In this document: piece by piece, positions 36,471 to 46,521 of the stretch
Position numbering within the stretch: the first letter of the stretch is position 1
Layout: every line of letters begins with the position of its first letter
Source: Citrobacter sedlakii NBRC 105722
Lineage (GTDB): Bacteria > Pseudomonadota > Gammaproteobacteria > Enterobacterales > Enterobacteriaceae
DNA length: 64,000 nt
Assembly (NCBI RefSeq): GCF_000759835.1
Contig: NZ_BBNB01000001.1
Location: 310,001-374,000 of the forward strand
Direction of reading: 5' to 3'
The notes under the pieces: model-generated
What the model was told of the DNA's origin: nothing
The model's input: the letters and a program-made list of their open reading frames with translations, nothing else
Databases searched by the model: none
Made by a program: the position numbers and the translations under genes

Positions 36471-36637
36471 AAGCCTACTTATCGTTTATTGCGAGTCATA
36501 TGGGGCATGAGAATGCTAAGATGGTTTATGAGGTATAGTCAAAATGGATAGCCGGTATGAATGCTGATCAGGTCGCGATGCTGAACGCGCGATTGCCAAC
36601 ACGTCTGCCCCATGATGCCCCAAAATACAAACGGTAA
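36404..36637 (+). pseudogene. C-terminal remnant of a phage tyrosine integrase
   Basis: The frame encodes PYQSRHTYACWLLSAKAYLS then FIASHMGHENAKMVYEV, the RHT and GH boxes of phage-type tyrosine recombinases. A TAG codon at 36536-36538 replaces the tyrosine expected in VYSKW, at or beside the catalytic tyrosine. Reading on gives SKWIAGMNADQVAMLNARLP and a stop at 36635. The N-terminal three quarters of the gene are missing. This is the scar of the element that brought in the hcp locus or of an older one. Confidence 0.8.
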
Positions 36638-36678
36638 TAGCAAATGTTATTAAATATTAGTAAGATAGATACTTTATA

Positions 36679-36684
36679 TATAAT
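36679..36684 (+). promoter_or_regulatory. possible -10 box upstream of sapA
   Basis: TATAAT lies 12 bp before the sapA start; no good -35 box is seen 17 bp upstream. The 59 bp between the integrase remnant and sapA are AT-rich. The real sap promoter could lie further left. Confidence 0.3.
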
Positions 36685-36696
36685 CCCTTAAAAATT

Positions 36697-38340
36697 ATGC
36701 GCCTGGTTATATCGTCTCTGATCGTGATGGCTGGACTCCTGCGTGGTCAGGCTGCTGCTGCGCCTGAAGCGCCTTCGCATGAAGATATCCGCGACAGCGG
36801 CTTCGTTTATTGTGTCAGTGGGCAGGTCAACACCTTCAACCCTCAAAAAGCGAGCAGTGGACTGATCGTCGACACGCTTGCCGCGCAGTTATATGACCGA
36901 CTGCTGGACGTCGATCCTTATACCTATCGCCTGGTGCCGGAGCTGGCGGAACGTTGGGAGGTGCTGGATAACGGCGCAACCTACCGTTTTCATCTGCGCC
37001 GCGACGTCCCGTTTCAGAAAACAGCCTGGTTTACGCCAACCCGTAAGCTGAACGCCGACGACGTGGTGTTTACCTTTCAGCGCATTTTTGATCGCCAGCA
37101 TCCATGGCATAACGTCAACGGCGGCAACTTCCCTTATTTCGACAGTCTGCAGTTTGCGGATAACGTCCAGAGCGTCCGCAAAATCGACGGTAATACCGTG
37201 GAGTTTCGCCTGGCGCAGCCGGACGCCTCGTTTTTATGGCACCTCGCCACCCACTATGCGTCGGTGATGTCCGCGGAATATGCGGCGCAGTTAACGAAGC
37301 AGGATCGTCAGGAGTTGCTCGACAGGCAGCCGGTCGGCACCGGGCCGTTTCAGCTGTCGGAATACCGCGCCGGCCAGTTCATTCGTCTGCAACGGCACGA
37401 CAGTTTCTGGCGCGGCAAACCGTTGATGCCACAGGTAGTCGTGGATTTAGGGTCCGGCGGTACTGGCCGCCTGTCGAAGCTGCTCACCGGCGAATGTGAT
37501 GTGTTGGCCTGGCCCGCCGCCAGTCAACTGACAATTCTGCGCGATGACCCCCGTCTGCGCCTGACCCTGCGTCCGGGAATGAATATCGCCTATCTGGCGT
37601 TTAATACCGATAAACCGCCGCTGAATAACCCCGCGGTCCGCCATGCGCTGGCGTTGTCGATCAATAACCAACGTCTGATGCAGTCAATTTATTACGGCAC
37701 AGCGGAAACGGCGGCTTCTATTTTGCCGCGCGCCTCGTGGGCCTATGACAACGAGGCTAAAATTACCGAATACAATCCAGCGAAATCTCGCGAGCAGTTG
37801 AAAGCGCTGGGGCTGGAAAACCTCACCCTGCATCTGTGGGTGCCGACCAGCTCTCAGGCATGGAACCCCAGCCCGCTGAAAACCGCCGAACTGATTCAGG
37901 CGGATATGGCGCAGGTCGGCGTGAAAGTGGTGATTGTGCCGGTTGAAGGGCGTTTCCAGGAGGCGCGGTTGATGGACATGAATCATGATCTGACATTGTC
38001 CGGCTGGGCGACCGACAGTAACGACCCGGACAGTTTTTTCCGTCCGCTGTTAAGCTGTGCGGCAATCCAGTCGCAAACCAATTTCGCCCACTGGTGTGAT
38101 CCGACGTTTGATCGGGTACTGCGAAAAGCCCTGTCATCGCAACAGCTTTCCGCCCGCATTGACGCCTACGATGAGGCGCAAACGATTCTCGCCAAAGAGC
38201 TGCCGATTCTGCCGCTGGCCTCTTCGTTGCGTCTGCAGGCCTACCGTTACGATATTAAAGGGCTGGTGCTGAGTCCGTTTGGCAACGCCTCGTTCGCGGG
38301 CGTTTCGCGTGAAAAAACCGTTGAGGTGAGTAAACCATGA
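36697..38340 (+). CDS. sapA: SapA periplasmic peptide-binding protein
   Basis: Family 5 substrate-binding protein, 547 residues. A signal peptide of about 21 residues ends at GQAAAA. SapA binds antimicrobial peptides in Salmonella and Haemophilus; in E. coli the SapBCDF complex exports putrescine. Family sequence [20 protein letters not shown] is present. Its last codons overlap sapB (ATGA). No clear ribosome site is present before the start. Confidence 0.95.
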   Translation: MRLVISSLIVMAGLLRGQAAAAPEAPSHEDIRDSGFVYCVSGQVNTFNPQKASSGLIVDTLAAQLYDRLLDVDPYTYRLVPELAERWEVLDNGATYRFHLRRDVPFQKTAWFTPTRKLNADDVVFTFQRIFDRQHPWHNVNGGNFPYFDSLQFADNVQSVRKIDGNTVEFRLAQPDASFLWHLATHYASVMSAEYAAQLTKQDRQELLDRQPVGTGPFQLSEYRAGQFIRLQRHDSFWRGKPLMPQVVVDLGSGGTGRLSKLLTGECDVLAWPAASQLTILRDDPRLRLTLRPGMNIAYLAFNTDKPPLNNPAVRHALALSINNQRLMQSIYYGTAETAASILPRASWAYDNEAKITEYNPAKSREQLKALGLENLTLHLWVPTSSQAWNPSPLKTAELIQADMAQVGVKVVIVPVEGRFQEARLMDMNHDLTLSGWATDSNDPDSFFRPLLSCAAIQSQTNFAHWCDPTFDRVLRKALSSQQLSARIDAYDEAQTILAKELPILPLASSLRLQAYRYDIKGLVLSPFGNASFAGVSREKTVEVSKP

Positions 38341-39302
38341 TTATTTTCACCTTACGCCGCATCCTGTTGCTGATGGTCACGCTTTTTTTCCTGACCTTTA
38401 TCGGCTTCAGCCTGAGCTACTTTACTCCACACGCGCCGCTTCAGGGCGCGTCGTTGTGGAATGCGTGGGTCTTCTGGTTCAGCGGTCTTCTTCACTGGGA
38501 TTTTGGCGTATCGAGCATTAACGGACAGCTGATCTCTGAACAGCTTAAAGAGGTGTTTCCCGCCACGATGGAGCTGTGTACGCTGGCGTTTGGCTTCGCG
38601 CTGATGGTGGGGATCCCGGTAGGGATGCTGGCGGGCATCACGCGCAATAAATGGCAGGATCGACTGATTAGCGCACTCGCCCTGCTCGGCTTTTCCATTC
38701 CCGTCTTCTGGCTGGCGCTGTTGCTGACGCTGTTCTTTTCGCTGACCCTCGGCTGGCTGCCGGTATCTGGTCGTTTTGATCTGCTATACGAAGTGAAGCC
38801 CGTCACCGGGCTGGCGATTGTCGACGCCTGGATTTCTGATTCGCCCTGGCGCGACGAGATGATCATGAGCGCGCTGCGCCATATGGTGCTGCCGGTGTTA
38901 ACCCTGGCGGTCGCGCCAACCACGGAAGTGATCCGCTTAATGCGCATCAGCACCATCGAGGTATTCGACCAGAACTACGTCAAAGCCGCCGCCACGCGCG
39001 GTCTTTCCCGCTTCACGATCTTGCGCCGTCATGTATTGCACAACGCGCTGCCGCCGGTGATTCCTCGCCTTGGCCTCCAGTTTTCCACCATGCTGACGCT
39101 GGCAATGATTACCGAGATGGTCTTTAGCTGGCCGGGGCTGGGGCGCTGGCTGATTAATGCGATACGCCAACAGGACTACGCGGCGATCTCCGCAGGAGTA
39201 ATGGTGATAGGATCGCTGGTCATTATCGTCAACGTGATTTCTGATATTTTGGGTGCTATGGCTAACCCTCTGAAACATAAGGAATGGTATGCCTTACGAT
39301 AG
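38337..39302 (+). CDS. sapB: SapB ABC transporter permease
   Basis: DppB-type inner-membrane permease, 321 residues, with six hydrophobic segments and the loop [21 protein letters not shown] facing the ATPases. It overlaps sapA by four bases and sapC by 14. Confidence 0.95.
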   Translation: MIIFTLRRILLLMVTLFFLTFIGFSLSYFTPHAPLQGASLWNAWVFWFSGLLHWDFGVSSINGQLISEQLKEVFPATMELCTLAFGFALMVGIPVGMLAGITRNKWQDRLISALALLGFSIPVFWLALLLTLFFSLTLGWLPVSGRFDLLYEVKPVTGLAIVDAWISDSPWRDEMIMSALRHMVLPVLTLAVAPTTEVIRLMRISTIEVFDQNYVKAAATRGLSRFTILRRHVLHNALPPVIPRLGLQFSTMLTLAMITEMVFSWPGLGRWLINAIRQQDYAAISAGVMVIGSLVIIVNVISDILGAMANPLKHKEWYALR

Positions 39303-40179
39303 CGTTTATAGCGAAAAGCGCCCGCCAGGTACGCTGCGCACCGCGTGGCGGAAATTTTATGGCGATGCCACGGCAATGGTTGGCCTGTACGGCTGTGCGG
39401 GTCTGGCGCTGCTGTGCGTCTTTGGCGGTTGGTTTGCGCCGTATGGTATCGACCAGCAATTCCTCGGCTATCAACTGTTGCCGCCGTCCTGGTCCCGCTA
39501 CGGCGAGGTGTCGTTCTTCCTCGGCACCGACGATTTAGGACGGGACGTGCTAAGTCGCCTGTTAAGCGGCGCGGCGCCGACAGTGGGCGGCGCGTTTATC
39601 GTTACCGTGGCGGCGACGCTTTGCGGCCTGCTGCTGGGGGTGATTGCGGGAGCGACCCACGGCCTGCGCTCCGCCGTGCTGAACCATATTCTTGATACGC
39701 TGTTGTCGATTCCGTCACTGCTGCTGGCCATTATCGTCGTGGCGTTTGCAGGACCGCATCTGGTTCACGCCATGTTTGCCGTCTGGCTGGCGTTGCTGCC
39801 CAGAATGGTACGTTCGGTTTACAGTATGGTGCACGACGAACTGGAAAAAGAGTACGTTATTGCCGCCCGCCTCGATGGCGCATCCACGCTGAACATTCTC
39901 TGGTTTGCCGTACTGCCTAATATCACCGCCGGGTTGGTGACGGAAATCACCCGCGCGTTGTCGATGGCGATTCTGGATATTGCCGCGCTCGGTTTTCTCG
40001 ACCTTGGCGCGCAACTCCCCTCTCCTGAATGGGGCGCGATGCTTGGCGATGCGCTGGAGCTGATTTACGTTGCGCCGTGGACAGTCATGCTGCCCGGCGC
40101 GGCGATCATGATTAGCGTTCTGTTGGTCAACCTGCTTGGTGACGGCGTACGCCGGGCGATTATTGCGGGGGTCGAATAA
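39289..40179 (+). CDS. sapC: SapC ABC transporter permease
   Basis: DppC-type permease, 296 residues. Typical features are [18 protein letters not shown] after the first membrane segment and the EAA-type loop [20 protein letters not shown]. Second membrane subunit of the Sap system. Confidence 0.95.
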   Translation: MPYDSVYSEKRPPGTLRTAWRKFYGDATAMVGLYGCAGLALLCVFGGWFAPYGIDQQFLGYQLLPPSWSRYGEVSFFLGTDDLGRDVLSRLLSGAAPTVGGAFIVTVAATLCGLLLGVIAGATHGLRSAVLNHILDTLLSIPSLLLAIIVVAFAGPHLVHAMFAVWLALLPRMVRSVYSMVHDELEKEYVIAARLDGASTLNILWFAVLPNITAGLVTEITRALSMAILDIAALGFLDLGAQLPSPEWGAMLGDALELIYVAPWTVMLPGAAIMISVLLVNLLGDGVRRAIIAGVE

Positions 40180-41171
40180 TGCCGTTACTGGATATCCGCA
40201 ACCTGACCATTGAATTCAAAACCGGTGATGAATGGGTAAAAGCCGTCGACCGCGTGAGCATGACCTTAAGTGAAGGCGAGATCCGCGGGCTGGTGGGTGA
40301 ATCTGGCTCCGGTAAGAGTCTGATCGCCAAAGCGATCTGCGGCGTCGCCAAAGATAACTGGCGCGTAACCGCTGACCGTATGCGCTTCGACGATATCGAC
40401 CTGCTGCGCCTCTCTCCGCGCGAACGGCGCAAGCTGGTGGGACATAACGTCTCGATGATTTTTCAGGAGCCGCAGTCGTGTCTGGATCCGTCAGAACGCG
40501 TCGGTCGGCAGTTGATGCAAAATATTCCGGCCTGGACCTATAAAGGCCGCTGGTGGCAACGTGTCGGCTGGCGCAAGCGTCGCGCCATTGAACTGCTGCA
40601 CCGCGTTGGGATCAAAGATCATAAAGACGCCATGCGCAGCTTCCCGTATGAGCTGACCGACGGCGAGTGTCAGAAGGTCATGATTGCCATCGCGCTGGCT
40701 AACCAGCCGCGCCTGCTGATTGCCGACGAACCGACAAACGCGATGGAGCCGACCACCCAGGCGCAAATTTTCCGTCTGCTGACGCGTCTGAACCAGAACA
40801 GCAATACCACCATTTTGCTGATCAGCCATGACCTGCAGATGCTCAGCCAGTGGGCAGACAGAATTAACGTGCTGTATTGTGGGCAGACGGTGGAAACGGC
40901 GCCAAGTAAAGAACTGGTGACTATTCCCCATCATCCTTACACCCAGGCGCTGATCCGCGCCATTCCTGACTTTGGCAGCGCGATGCCGCATAAAAGTCGT
41001 TTGAACACCATGCCCGGGGCGATTCCGTTGCTGGAACAATTACCGATAGGCTGCCGTCTGGGGCCGCGCTGCCCGTATGCGCAGCGAGAATGTATTGAAA
41101 CACCGCGTCTGACCGGAGCGAAAAACCATCTCTACGCTTGTCATTTCCCGCTGAACATGGAGAGAGTGTGA
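40179..41171 (+). CDS. sapD: SapD ABC transporter ATPase
   Basis: ATPase of 330 residues with Walker A GESGSGKS and Walker [13 protein letters not shown]. The signature motif is degenerate, LTDGECQK instead of LSGGQ, as in other SapD proteins. A C-terminal cysteine-rich segment ([14 protein letters not shown]) is shared with OppD/DppD and binds an iron-sulfur cluster in relatives. In E. coli SapD also supports potassium uptake by Trk. Confidence 0.95.
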   Translation: MPLLDIRNLTIEFKTGDEWVKAVDRVSMTLSEGEIRGLVGESGSGKSLIAKAICGVAKDNWRVTADRMRFDDIDLLRLSPRERRKLVGHNVSMIFQEPQSCLDPSERVGRQLMQNIPAWTYKGRWWQRVGWRKRRAIELLHRVGIKDHKDAMRSFPYELTDGECQKVMIAIALANQPRLLIADEPTNAMEPTTQAQIFRLLTRLNQNSNTTILLISHDLQMLSQWADRINVLYCGQTVETAPSKELVTIPHHPYTQALIRAIPDFGSAMPHKSRLNTMPGAIPLLEQLPIGCRLGPRCPYAQRECIETPRLTGAKNHLYACHFPLNMERV

Positions 41172-41172
41172 C

Positions 41173-41979
41173 ATGGTTGAGACCCTGCTCGAAGTGCGCA
41201 ACCTGAGTAAAACCTTTCGCTACCGCACCGGCTGGTTTCGTCGCCAGACGGTAGAAGCGGTAAAACCACTCAGTTTTACCCTGCGTGAACGCCAGACGCT
41301 GGCGATTATCGGCGAGAACGGTTCCGGTAAGTCGACGCTGGCGAAAATGCTGGCGGGAATGGTCGAGCCGAGCGGCGGCGAACTGCTGATCGACGATCAC
41401 CCGCTGAAATTCGGCGATTATTCGTTTCGCAGCCAGCGCATCCGCATGATTTTCCAGGATCCGTCAACGTCGCTTAACCCGCGTCAGCGGATTTCGCAAA
41501 TTCTCGATTTCCCACTGCGTCTGAATACGAATCTGGAGGCGGAGCAGCGGCGTAAACAGATCATTGAAACCATGCGCATGGTCGGTCTGCTGCCCGATCA
41601 CGTCAGTTATTACCCGCACATGCTGGCGCCAGGGCAAAAGCAGCGTCTGGGACTGGCGCGCGCGCTGATATTACGCCCGAAAGTGATCATTGCCGATGAG
41701 GCGCTGGCGTCGCTCGATATGTCGATGCGCTCGCAGTTAATAAACCTGATGCTGGAATTGCAGGAGAAACAGGGTATCTCTTATATTTACGTCACCCAGC
41801 ATCTTGGCATGATGAAGCACATCAGCGACCAGGTTTTAGTGATGCATCAGGGAGAAGTGGTGGAGCGCGGCAGTACCGCTGATGTGCTGGCTTCACCGCT
41901 CCACGACCTGACAAAGCGACTGATTGCCGGTCATTTTGGCGAAGCGCTCACCGCGGATGCGTGGCGAAAAGACCGCTAA
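41173..41979 (+). CDS. sapF: SapF ABC transporter ATPase
   Basis: ATPase of 268 residues with Walker A GENGSGKS, a variant signature LAPGQKQRLG and Walker B VIIADEALASLD. It pairs with SapD. The start lies one base after the sapD stop. Confidence 0.95.
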   Translation: MVETLLEVRNLSKTFRYRTGWFRRQTVEAVKPLSFTLRERQTLAIIGENGSGKSTLAKMLAGMVEPSGGELLIDDHPLKFGDYSFRSQRIRMIFQDPSTSLNPRQRISQILDFPLRLNTNLEAEQRRKQIIETMRMVGLLPDHVSYYPHMLAPGQKQRLGLARALILRPKVIIADEALASLDMSMRSQLINLMLELQEKQGISYIYVTQHLGMMKHISDQVLVMHQGEVVERGSTADVLASPLHDLTKRLIAGHFGEALTADAWRKDR

Positions 41980-42102
41980 AACGGCTTCATGCAGTGGTCG
42001 GATTAACTCTCCCGGCGTCTCGTGTTAGAATCGCCGCGTTTTAACGACGCCCCGTCCCTTTACGCGGCTGGGCGCCACAACAATAACATAAGGATTTAAG
42101 CT

Positions 42103-42891
42103 ATGGGTTTTCTTTCCGGTAAGCGTATTCTGGTCACCGGTCTTGCCAGCAAATTGTCCATCGCCTACGGTATCGCTCAGGCGATGCATCGCGAAGGCGC
42201 AGAGCTGGCGTTCACCTACCAGAACGACAAACTGAAAGGCCGCGTGGAAGAATTTGCCGCACAACTGGGTTCGAACATCGTCCTGCAGTGCGATGTGGCG
42301 GAAGATGAAAGCATCAATGCCATGTTCGCTGAACTGGGTAAAGCATGGCCGAAATTTGACGGTTTTGTTCATTCCATCGGTTTCGCTCCGGGCGACCAGT
42401 TGGACGGCGACTATGTCAATGCGGTAACCCGTGAAGGCTTCAAAATCGCCCATGACATCAGCTCCTACAGCTTCGTGGCGATGGCGAAAGCGTGCCGCGC
42501 TATGCTGAATCCGGGTTCTGCCCTGCTGACCCTTTCCTACCTTGGCGCAGAGCGCGCGATCCCGAACTACAACGTGATGGGCCTGGCGAAAGCCTCTCTG
42601 GAAGCCAACGTGCGTTACATGGCGAATGCAATGGGTCCGGAAGGCGTGCGCGTAAACGCCATCTCTGCGGGTCCGATCCGTACACTGGCGGCTTCCGGCA
42701 TTAAAGACTTCCGTAAAATGCTGGCGCATTGCGAAGCGGTTACCCCGATTCGTCGTACCGTCACCATTGAAGATGTCGGTAACTCCGCCGCATTCCTGTG
42801 CTCCGACCTGTCCGGTGGTATCTCCGGTGAAGTCGTTCACGTTGACGGCGGTTTCAGCATCGCCGCGATGAACGAACTGGAACTGAAATAA
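42103..42891 (+). CDS. fabI: enoyl-[acyl-carrier-protein] reductase (NADH)
   Basis: Reductase of the last step of each fatty-acid elongation round, 262 residues, nearly identical to E. coli FabI. The short-chain-dehydrogenase triad is replaced by the FabI pattern Y-N-V-M-G-L-A-K (tyrosine 156, lysine 163). Glycine 93 of the triclosan and isoniazid-type site is in [10 protein letters not shown]. ycjD, present beside it in E. coli, is absent here. Confidence 0.98.
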   Translation: MGFLSGKRILVTGLASKLSIAYGIAQAMHREGAELAFTYQNDKLKGRVEEFAAQLGSNIVLQCDVAEDESINAMFAELGKAWPKFDGFVHSIGFAPGDQLDGDYVNAVTREGFKIAHDISSYSFVAMAKACRAMLNPGSALLTLSYLGAERAIPNYNVMGLAKASLEANVRYMANAMGPEGVRVNAISAGPIRTLAASGIKDFRKMLAHCEAVTPIRRTVTIEDVGNSAAFLCSDLSGGISGEVVHVDGGFSIAAMNELELK

Positions 42892-42907
42892 GCTTTCAGC
42901 CTTCCTG

Positions 42908-42928
42908 TGGGCGGCGTTCTGCCGCCCA
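42908..42928 (+). terminator. stem-loop after fabI
   Basis: TGGGCGGC and GCCGCCCA form an 8-bp stem around GTTCT, 17 bp past the fabI stop. No T-run follows directly. Confidence 0.55.
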
Positions 42929-42965
42929 TGAACACGTTCTGCCCGGCAATATACCTTTTTGATCT

Positions 42966-42982
42966 TTGTTATCACGTAACAA
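42966..42982. repeat. inverted repeat in the yciW leader
   Basis: TTGTTA-TCACG-TAACAA is a perfect 6-bp inverted repeat about 107 bp before the yciW start. It could be an operator; E. coli yciW is under CysB control, but this sequence is not a recognised CysB site. Confidence 0.3.
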
Positions 42983-43088
42983 TCTTTTTCCCCTTCCCCC
43001 GCTTACGCCAGGATAAAGCAGCAAAAACGATCCGGCGTGAGGTAGCCACGACGAGTCCGGGTCGCCACATACAGACCAAGGAACGCCC

Positions 43089-44240
43089 ATGGAACAACGC
43101 CAATTCAACGGCAAAAACCAGTGGTATCATGAGACCCAGTCCAGCACCTGGCCGCAGGACGTTTTGCCACTTGTGCCGGAAGCGGCTCACGTAGAAGACC
43201 GCTTTTTGCTGGATTTGACGATTCCCGACGTGATGCAGCATTCTTTTCACTCCTGGCTGCAACCCGCCCGCCAGTTGGCGAACGAACTGTTTCCCGATCA
43301 CGTTCCACTTACCCGCCTGCATACCTTTAGCGCTTATGAACGCATGAGCACCGCCTTAACCGTGGCGCAGGCGTGTGGCGTACAGCGCCTATGTAATCAT
43401 TACGCCGCGCGCCTGACGCCGCTGCCGGGTCCGGATTCGTCGCGTGAAAGCAATCATCGGCTGGCGCAGATCACGCAGTATGCGCGTCAACTCGCCTGCT
43501 CACCTTCGGTGATCGACCAGCGTGCCCGCCAGCATTTAGCCGACGTCGGCCTGTCCGCCTGGGATGTGGCCCTGTTTAATCAGATCATTGGCTTTGTTGG
43601 TTTCCAGGCGCGCATGGTGGCGATTTTTCAGGCCTGGTCCGGTCAGGCTGTGCGCTGGATACCCGGCCTCAATACTCAGGCCTTTGCCGCTGAAGGCCTG
43701 TTTCAGCGGGAAAAGAGCGTGTGGGTCGCAAACCCGGATCTGGTGAAACTGCGCTACGCCAGCGCGGAGCAAGATGAATATCCGTCGCATGATCAACCAC
43801 AGCCCGCGCTACAGATGCTCGCCCCTGCTCTGGCGCACCAGCCGGTACTGCTGACACTGCTCGGCAAATTGCTGCACAGTTCGCTTCGTGCGGATACCGC
43901 AGAGCATAACTTCGCGGCGCTGCTGGCCGCGAGGATAAACGGTAGCGCAAGCTGCTTCAATGAGCAGGCGTTGCCGCCGCGCATCTCGCCAGAGACTCTC
44001 ACCATGCTGCGCCAGAGCGAACATGAGATTGAACGCTGGGAGCGACAACATCCGATTGAGCGACCCTTGTCTCAGGCGCTACAATTACTGACGCGCGCGC
44101 CAGACCGCTTTAGCGCCGCACATTTCACCCCGCTCGTCGAGCGCGGCGCGTCCGTCATTGAGGCTATCAACCTGTTGGGGTGGTGCGGTTTATGCGGATG
44201 GCTGAATCGCCTGAAAATCGCGTTGGGTGAGACACATTAA
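43089..44240 (+). CDS. yciW: YciW, putative carboxymuconolactone-decarboxylase-like oxidoreductase
   Basis: Protein of 383 residues (E. coli 375) with two CMD/AhpD-like helical regions; the segment RQHLADVGLSAWDVALFNQI is typical. The E. coli gene is induced by sulfur limitation through CysB and linked to cysteine or methionine metabolism. Biochemical activity not established. It lies between fabI and rnb, near cysB at 59 kb. Confidence 0.88.
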   Translation: MEQRQFNGKNQWYHETQSSTWPQDVLPLVPEAAHVEDRFLLDLTIPDVMQHSFHSWLQPARQLANELFPDHVPLTRLHTFSAYERMSTALTVAQACGVQRLCNHYAARLTPLPGPDSSRESNHRLAQITQYARQLACSPSVIDQRARQHLADVGLSAWDVALFNQIIGFVGFQARMVAIFQAWSGQAVRWIPGLNTQAFAAEGLFQREKSVWVANPDLVKLRYASAEQDEYPSHDQPQPALQMLAPALAHQPVLLTLLGKLLHSSLRADTAEHNFAALLAARINGSASCFNEQALPPRISPETLTMLRQSEHEIERWERQHPIERPLSQALQLLTRAPDRFSAAHFTPLVERGASVIEAINLLGWCGLCGWLNRLKIALGETH

Positions 44241-44329
44241 CCTCGGCAAAGAGATAAAGAGCGCTTGCCGCACCAGGTAGTTTCGCGTAAAACTGTCAGC
44301 CGCTCTTTTGGCCACGAAAATAGACAAAT

Positions 44330-46264
44330 ATGTTTCAGGACAACCCGCTGCTAGCGCAGCTTAAACAGCAACTGCATTCCCAGACGCCGCGCGCCGAAGG
44401 GGTGGTAAAAGCCACGGAAAAAGGCTTTGGCTTCCTGGAAGTCGATGCGCAAAAAAGTTACTTCATCCCGCCGCCGCAGATGAAAAAAGTGATGCATGGC
44501 GACCGGATTGTCGCGGTGATCCACAGCGAAAAAGATCGCGAGTCCGCTGAGCCGGAAGAACTGGTTGAACCCTTCCTGACCCGCTTTGTCGGAAAAGTTC
44601 AGGGCAAAAACGATCGCCTGTCTATTGTTCCGGATCACCCGCTGCTGAAAGATGCTATCCCCTGTCGCGCCGCGCGTGGCGTAGAGCATGACTTTAAAGA
44701 AGGTGACTGGGCGGTCGCCGAGATGCGCCGCCATCCGTTAAAAGGCGATCGCACCTTCTATGCCGAGTTAACCCAGTACATTACCTACGCAGATGACCAC
44801 TTTGTGCCGTGGTGGGTAACGCTGGCGCGCCACAATCTGGAAAAAGAAGCCCCGGACGGCGTAGCCACTGAAATGCTCGACGAAGGCTTAACGCGTCAGG
44901 ATCTGACCGCCCTGAATTTCGTCACTATAGACAGCGCCAGCACCGAAGATATGGATGACGCGCTGTATGCCGAAGAACTGGCTGACGGTAAATTACAGCT
45001 GACCGTTGCGATTGCCGACCCGACCGCGTGGATCGCTGAAGGTAGCAAACTGGATAACGCTGCGAAAATACGCGCGTTCACCAACTATCTCCCAGGGTTC
45101 AACATCCCAATGTTGCCGCGTGAACTCTCTGACGATCTCTGCTCGTTGCGTCCGCGCGAAGTCCGTCCGGTGCTGGCCTGCCGTATGACCATTGCGGCGG
45201 ATGGCGCCCTTGAAGACGATATGGTTTTCTTCGCGGCGACCATCGAGTCAAAAGCCAAACTGGCCTATGACAGCGTCTCTGACTGGCTGGAAAACGCCGG
45301 TAGCTGGCAGCCTGAAAGCGACGACATCGCGCATCAAATTCGTCTGCTGCAGCAAATTTGCCTGCGTCGCGGCGAGTGGCGCCATCACCACGCGCTGGTC
45401 TTCAAGGACCGTCCTGATTATCGCTTTATTCTGGGTGAAAAAGGTGAAGTGCTGGATATCGTCGCAGAGCCGCGCCGCATCGCCAACCGTATCGTTGAAG
45501 AAGCGATGATCGCCGCCAATATATGCGCCGCCCGCGTTCTGCGTGACAAACTGGGCTTTGGCATTTACAACGTGCATACCGGTTTTGATCCGGCGAATAC
45601 GGAAGCGCTGTCGGCGCTGCTGAAAAATCATGACGTCCATGTCGATCCGCAAGAAGTGTTGACCCTTGAAGGTTTCTGCAAACTGCGTCGCGAACTGGAT
45701 GCACAGCCGTCCGGCTTCCTCGACAGCCGCATTCGTCGCTTCCAGTCCTTCGCCGAAATCAGCATTGAGCCGGGTCCGCACTTTGGTCTGGGTCTTGAAG
45801 CGTATGCGACCTGGACCTCGCCGATTCGTAAGTACGGCGATATGATCAACCATCGCCTGCTGAAAGCGGTCATTAAAGGTGAAACCATTGCCCGTCCGCA
45901 CGACGACACCACCGTGCAGATGGCGGAGCGCCGTCGCCTGAACCGTATGGCGGAACGCGACGTTGGCGACTGGTTGTACGCCCGTTTCCTGAACGACAAA
46001 GCCGGCACGGACATCCGTTTTGCGGCTGAAATCATTGATGTCAGCCGTGGCGGTATGCGCGTTCGTCTGGTGGATAACGGCGCGGTTGCCTTTATTCCGG
46101 CGCCGTTCCTCCATGCCGTCCGCGACGAAATGGTTTGCAGCCAGGAAAACGGCACCGTACAGATTAAAGGCGAGACCGTGTATAAAGTCACGGACGTGAT
46201 CGATGTGACCATCGCCGAAGTGCGGATGGAAACGCGCAGCATCATCGCCCGTCCGGCCGCCTGA
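44330..46264 (+). CDS. rnb: exoribonuclease II
   Basis: Processive 3'-5' exoribonuclease, 644 residues. Two cold-shock domains lie at the N terminus, the RNB catalytic domain in the middle with the conserved aspartates of [19 protein letters not shown], and an S1 domain at the C terminus. Arginine 500 region reads [20 protein letters not shown]. Confidence 0.97.
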   Translation: MFQDNPLLAQLKQQLHSQTPRAEGVVKATEKGFGFLEVDAQKSYFIPPPQMKKVMHGDRIVAVIHSEKDRESAEPEELVEPFLTRFVGKVQGKNDRLSIVPDHPLLKDAIPCRAARGVEHDFKEGDWAVAEMRRHPLKGDRTFYAELTQYITYADDHFVPWWVTLARHNLEKEAPDGVATEMLDEGLTRQDLTALNFVTIDSASTEDMDDALYAEELADGKLQLTVAIADPTAWIAEGSKLDNAAKIRAFTNYLPGFNIPMLPRELSDDLCSLRPREVRPVLACRMTIAADGALEDDMVFFAATIESKAKLAYDSVSDWLENAGSWQPESDDIAHQIRLLQQICLRRGEWRHHHALVFKDRPDYRFILGEKGEVLDIVAEPRRIANRIVEEAMIAANICAARVLRDKLGFGIYNVHTGFDPANTEALSALLKNHDVHVDPQEVLTLEGFCKLRRELDAQPSGFLDSRIRRFQSFAEISIEPGPHFGLGLEAYATWTSPIRKYGDMINHRLLKAVIKGETIARPHDDTTVQMAERRRLNRMAERDVGDWLYARFLNDKAGTDIRFAAEIIDVSRGGMRVRLVDNGAVAFIPAPFLHAVRDEMVCSQENGTVQIKGETVYKVTDVIDVTIAEVRMETRSIIARPAA

Positions 46265-46278
46265 CCCTGAGTTTTCAC

Positions 46279-46306
46279 ACGGCCTTTCTGAATAAGAAAG
46301 GCCGTT
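46279..46306 (+). terminator. intrinsic terminator after rnb
   Basis: ACGGCCTTTCT and AGAAAGGCCGT pair almost fully, then TTTGCTGGTTTT follows. Confidence 0.8.
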
Positions 46307-46521
46307 TGCTGGTTTTCGCCTTCCCCTCTTAACACCTTTCCTGTGCCACGCGATCAACGCTATCGGGATATATTTTCCGCCTCGCCTGTGCTTTTTCCCG
46401 GTTCTGAATTACAAATGAAGAGATAGATAAAACAAGATCTGCAGCGACGGTAAACCCTGTATTTATCGCGGTTAACCTTTCCATTGCGAAGTTCGGGCGG
46501 TCAAACGGGATGGTGCGCAAC

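Noticed and set aside
42025-42975. Open frame of 316 codons on the minus strand
   Set aside because: Antisense to fabI; no recognisable domain and shadow-like composition.
45248-46357. Open frame of 369 codons on the minus strand
   Set aside because: It is fully antisense to rnb, an unmistakable gene, and its residue make-up (many H, R, Q) is that of a shadow frame in GC-rich DNA.
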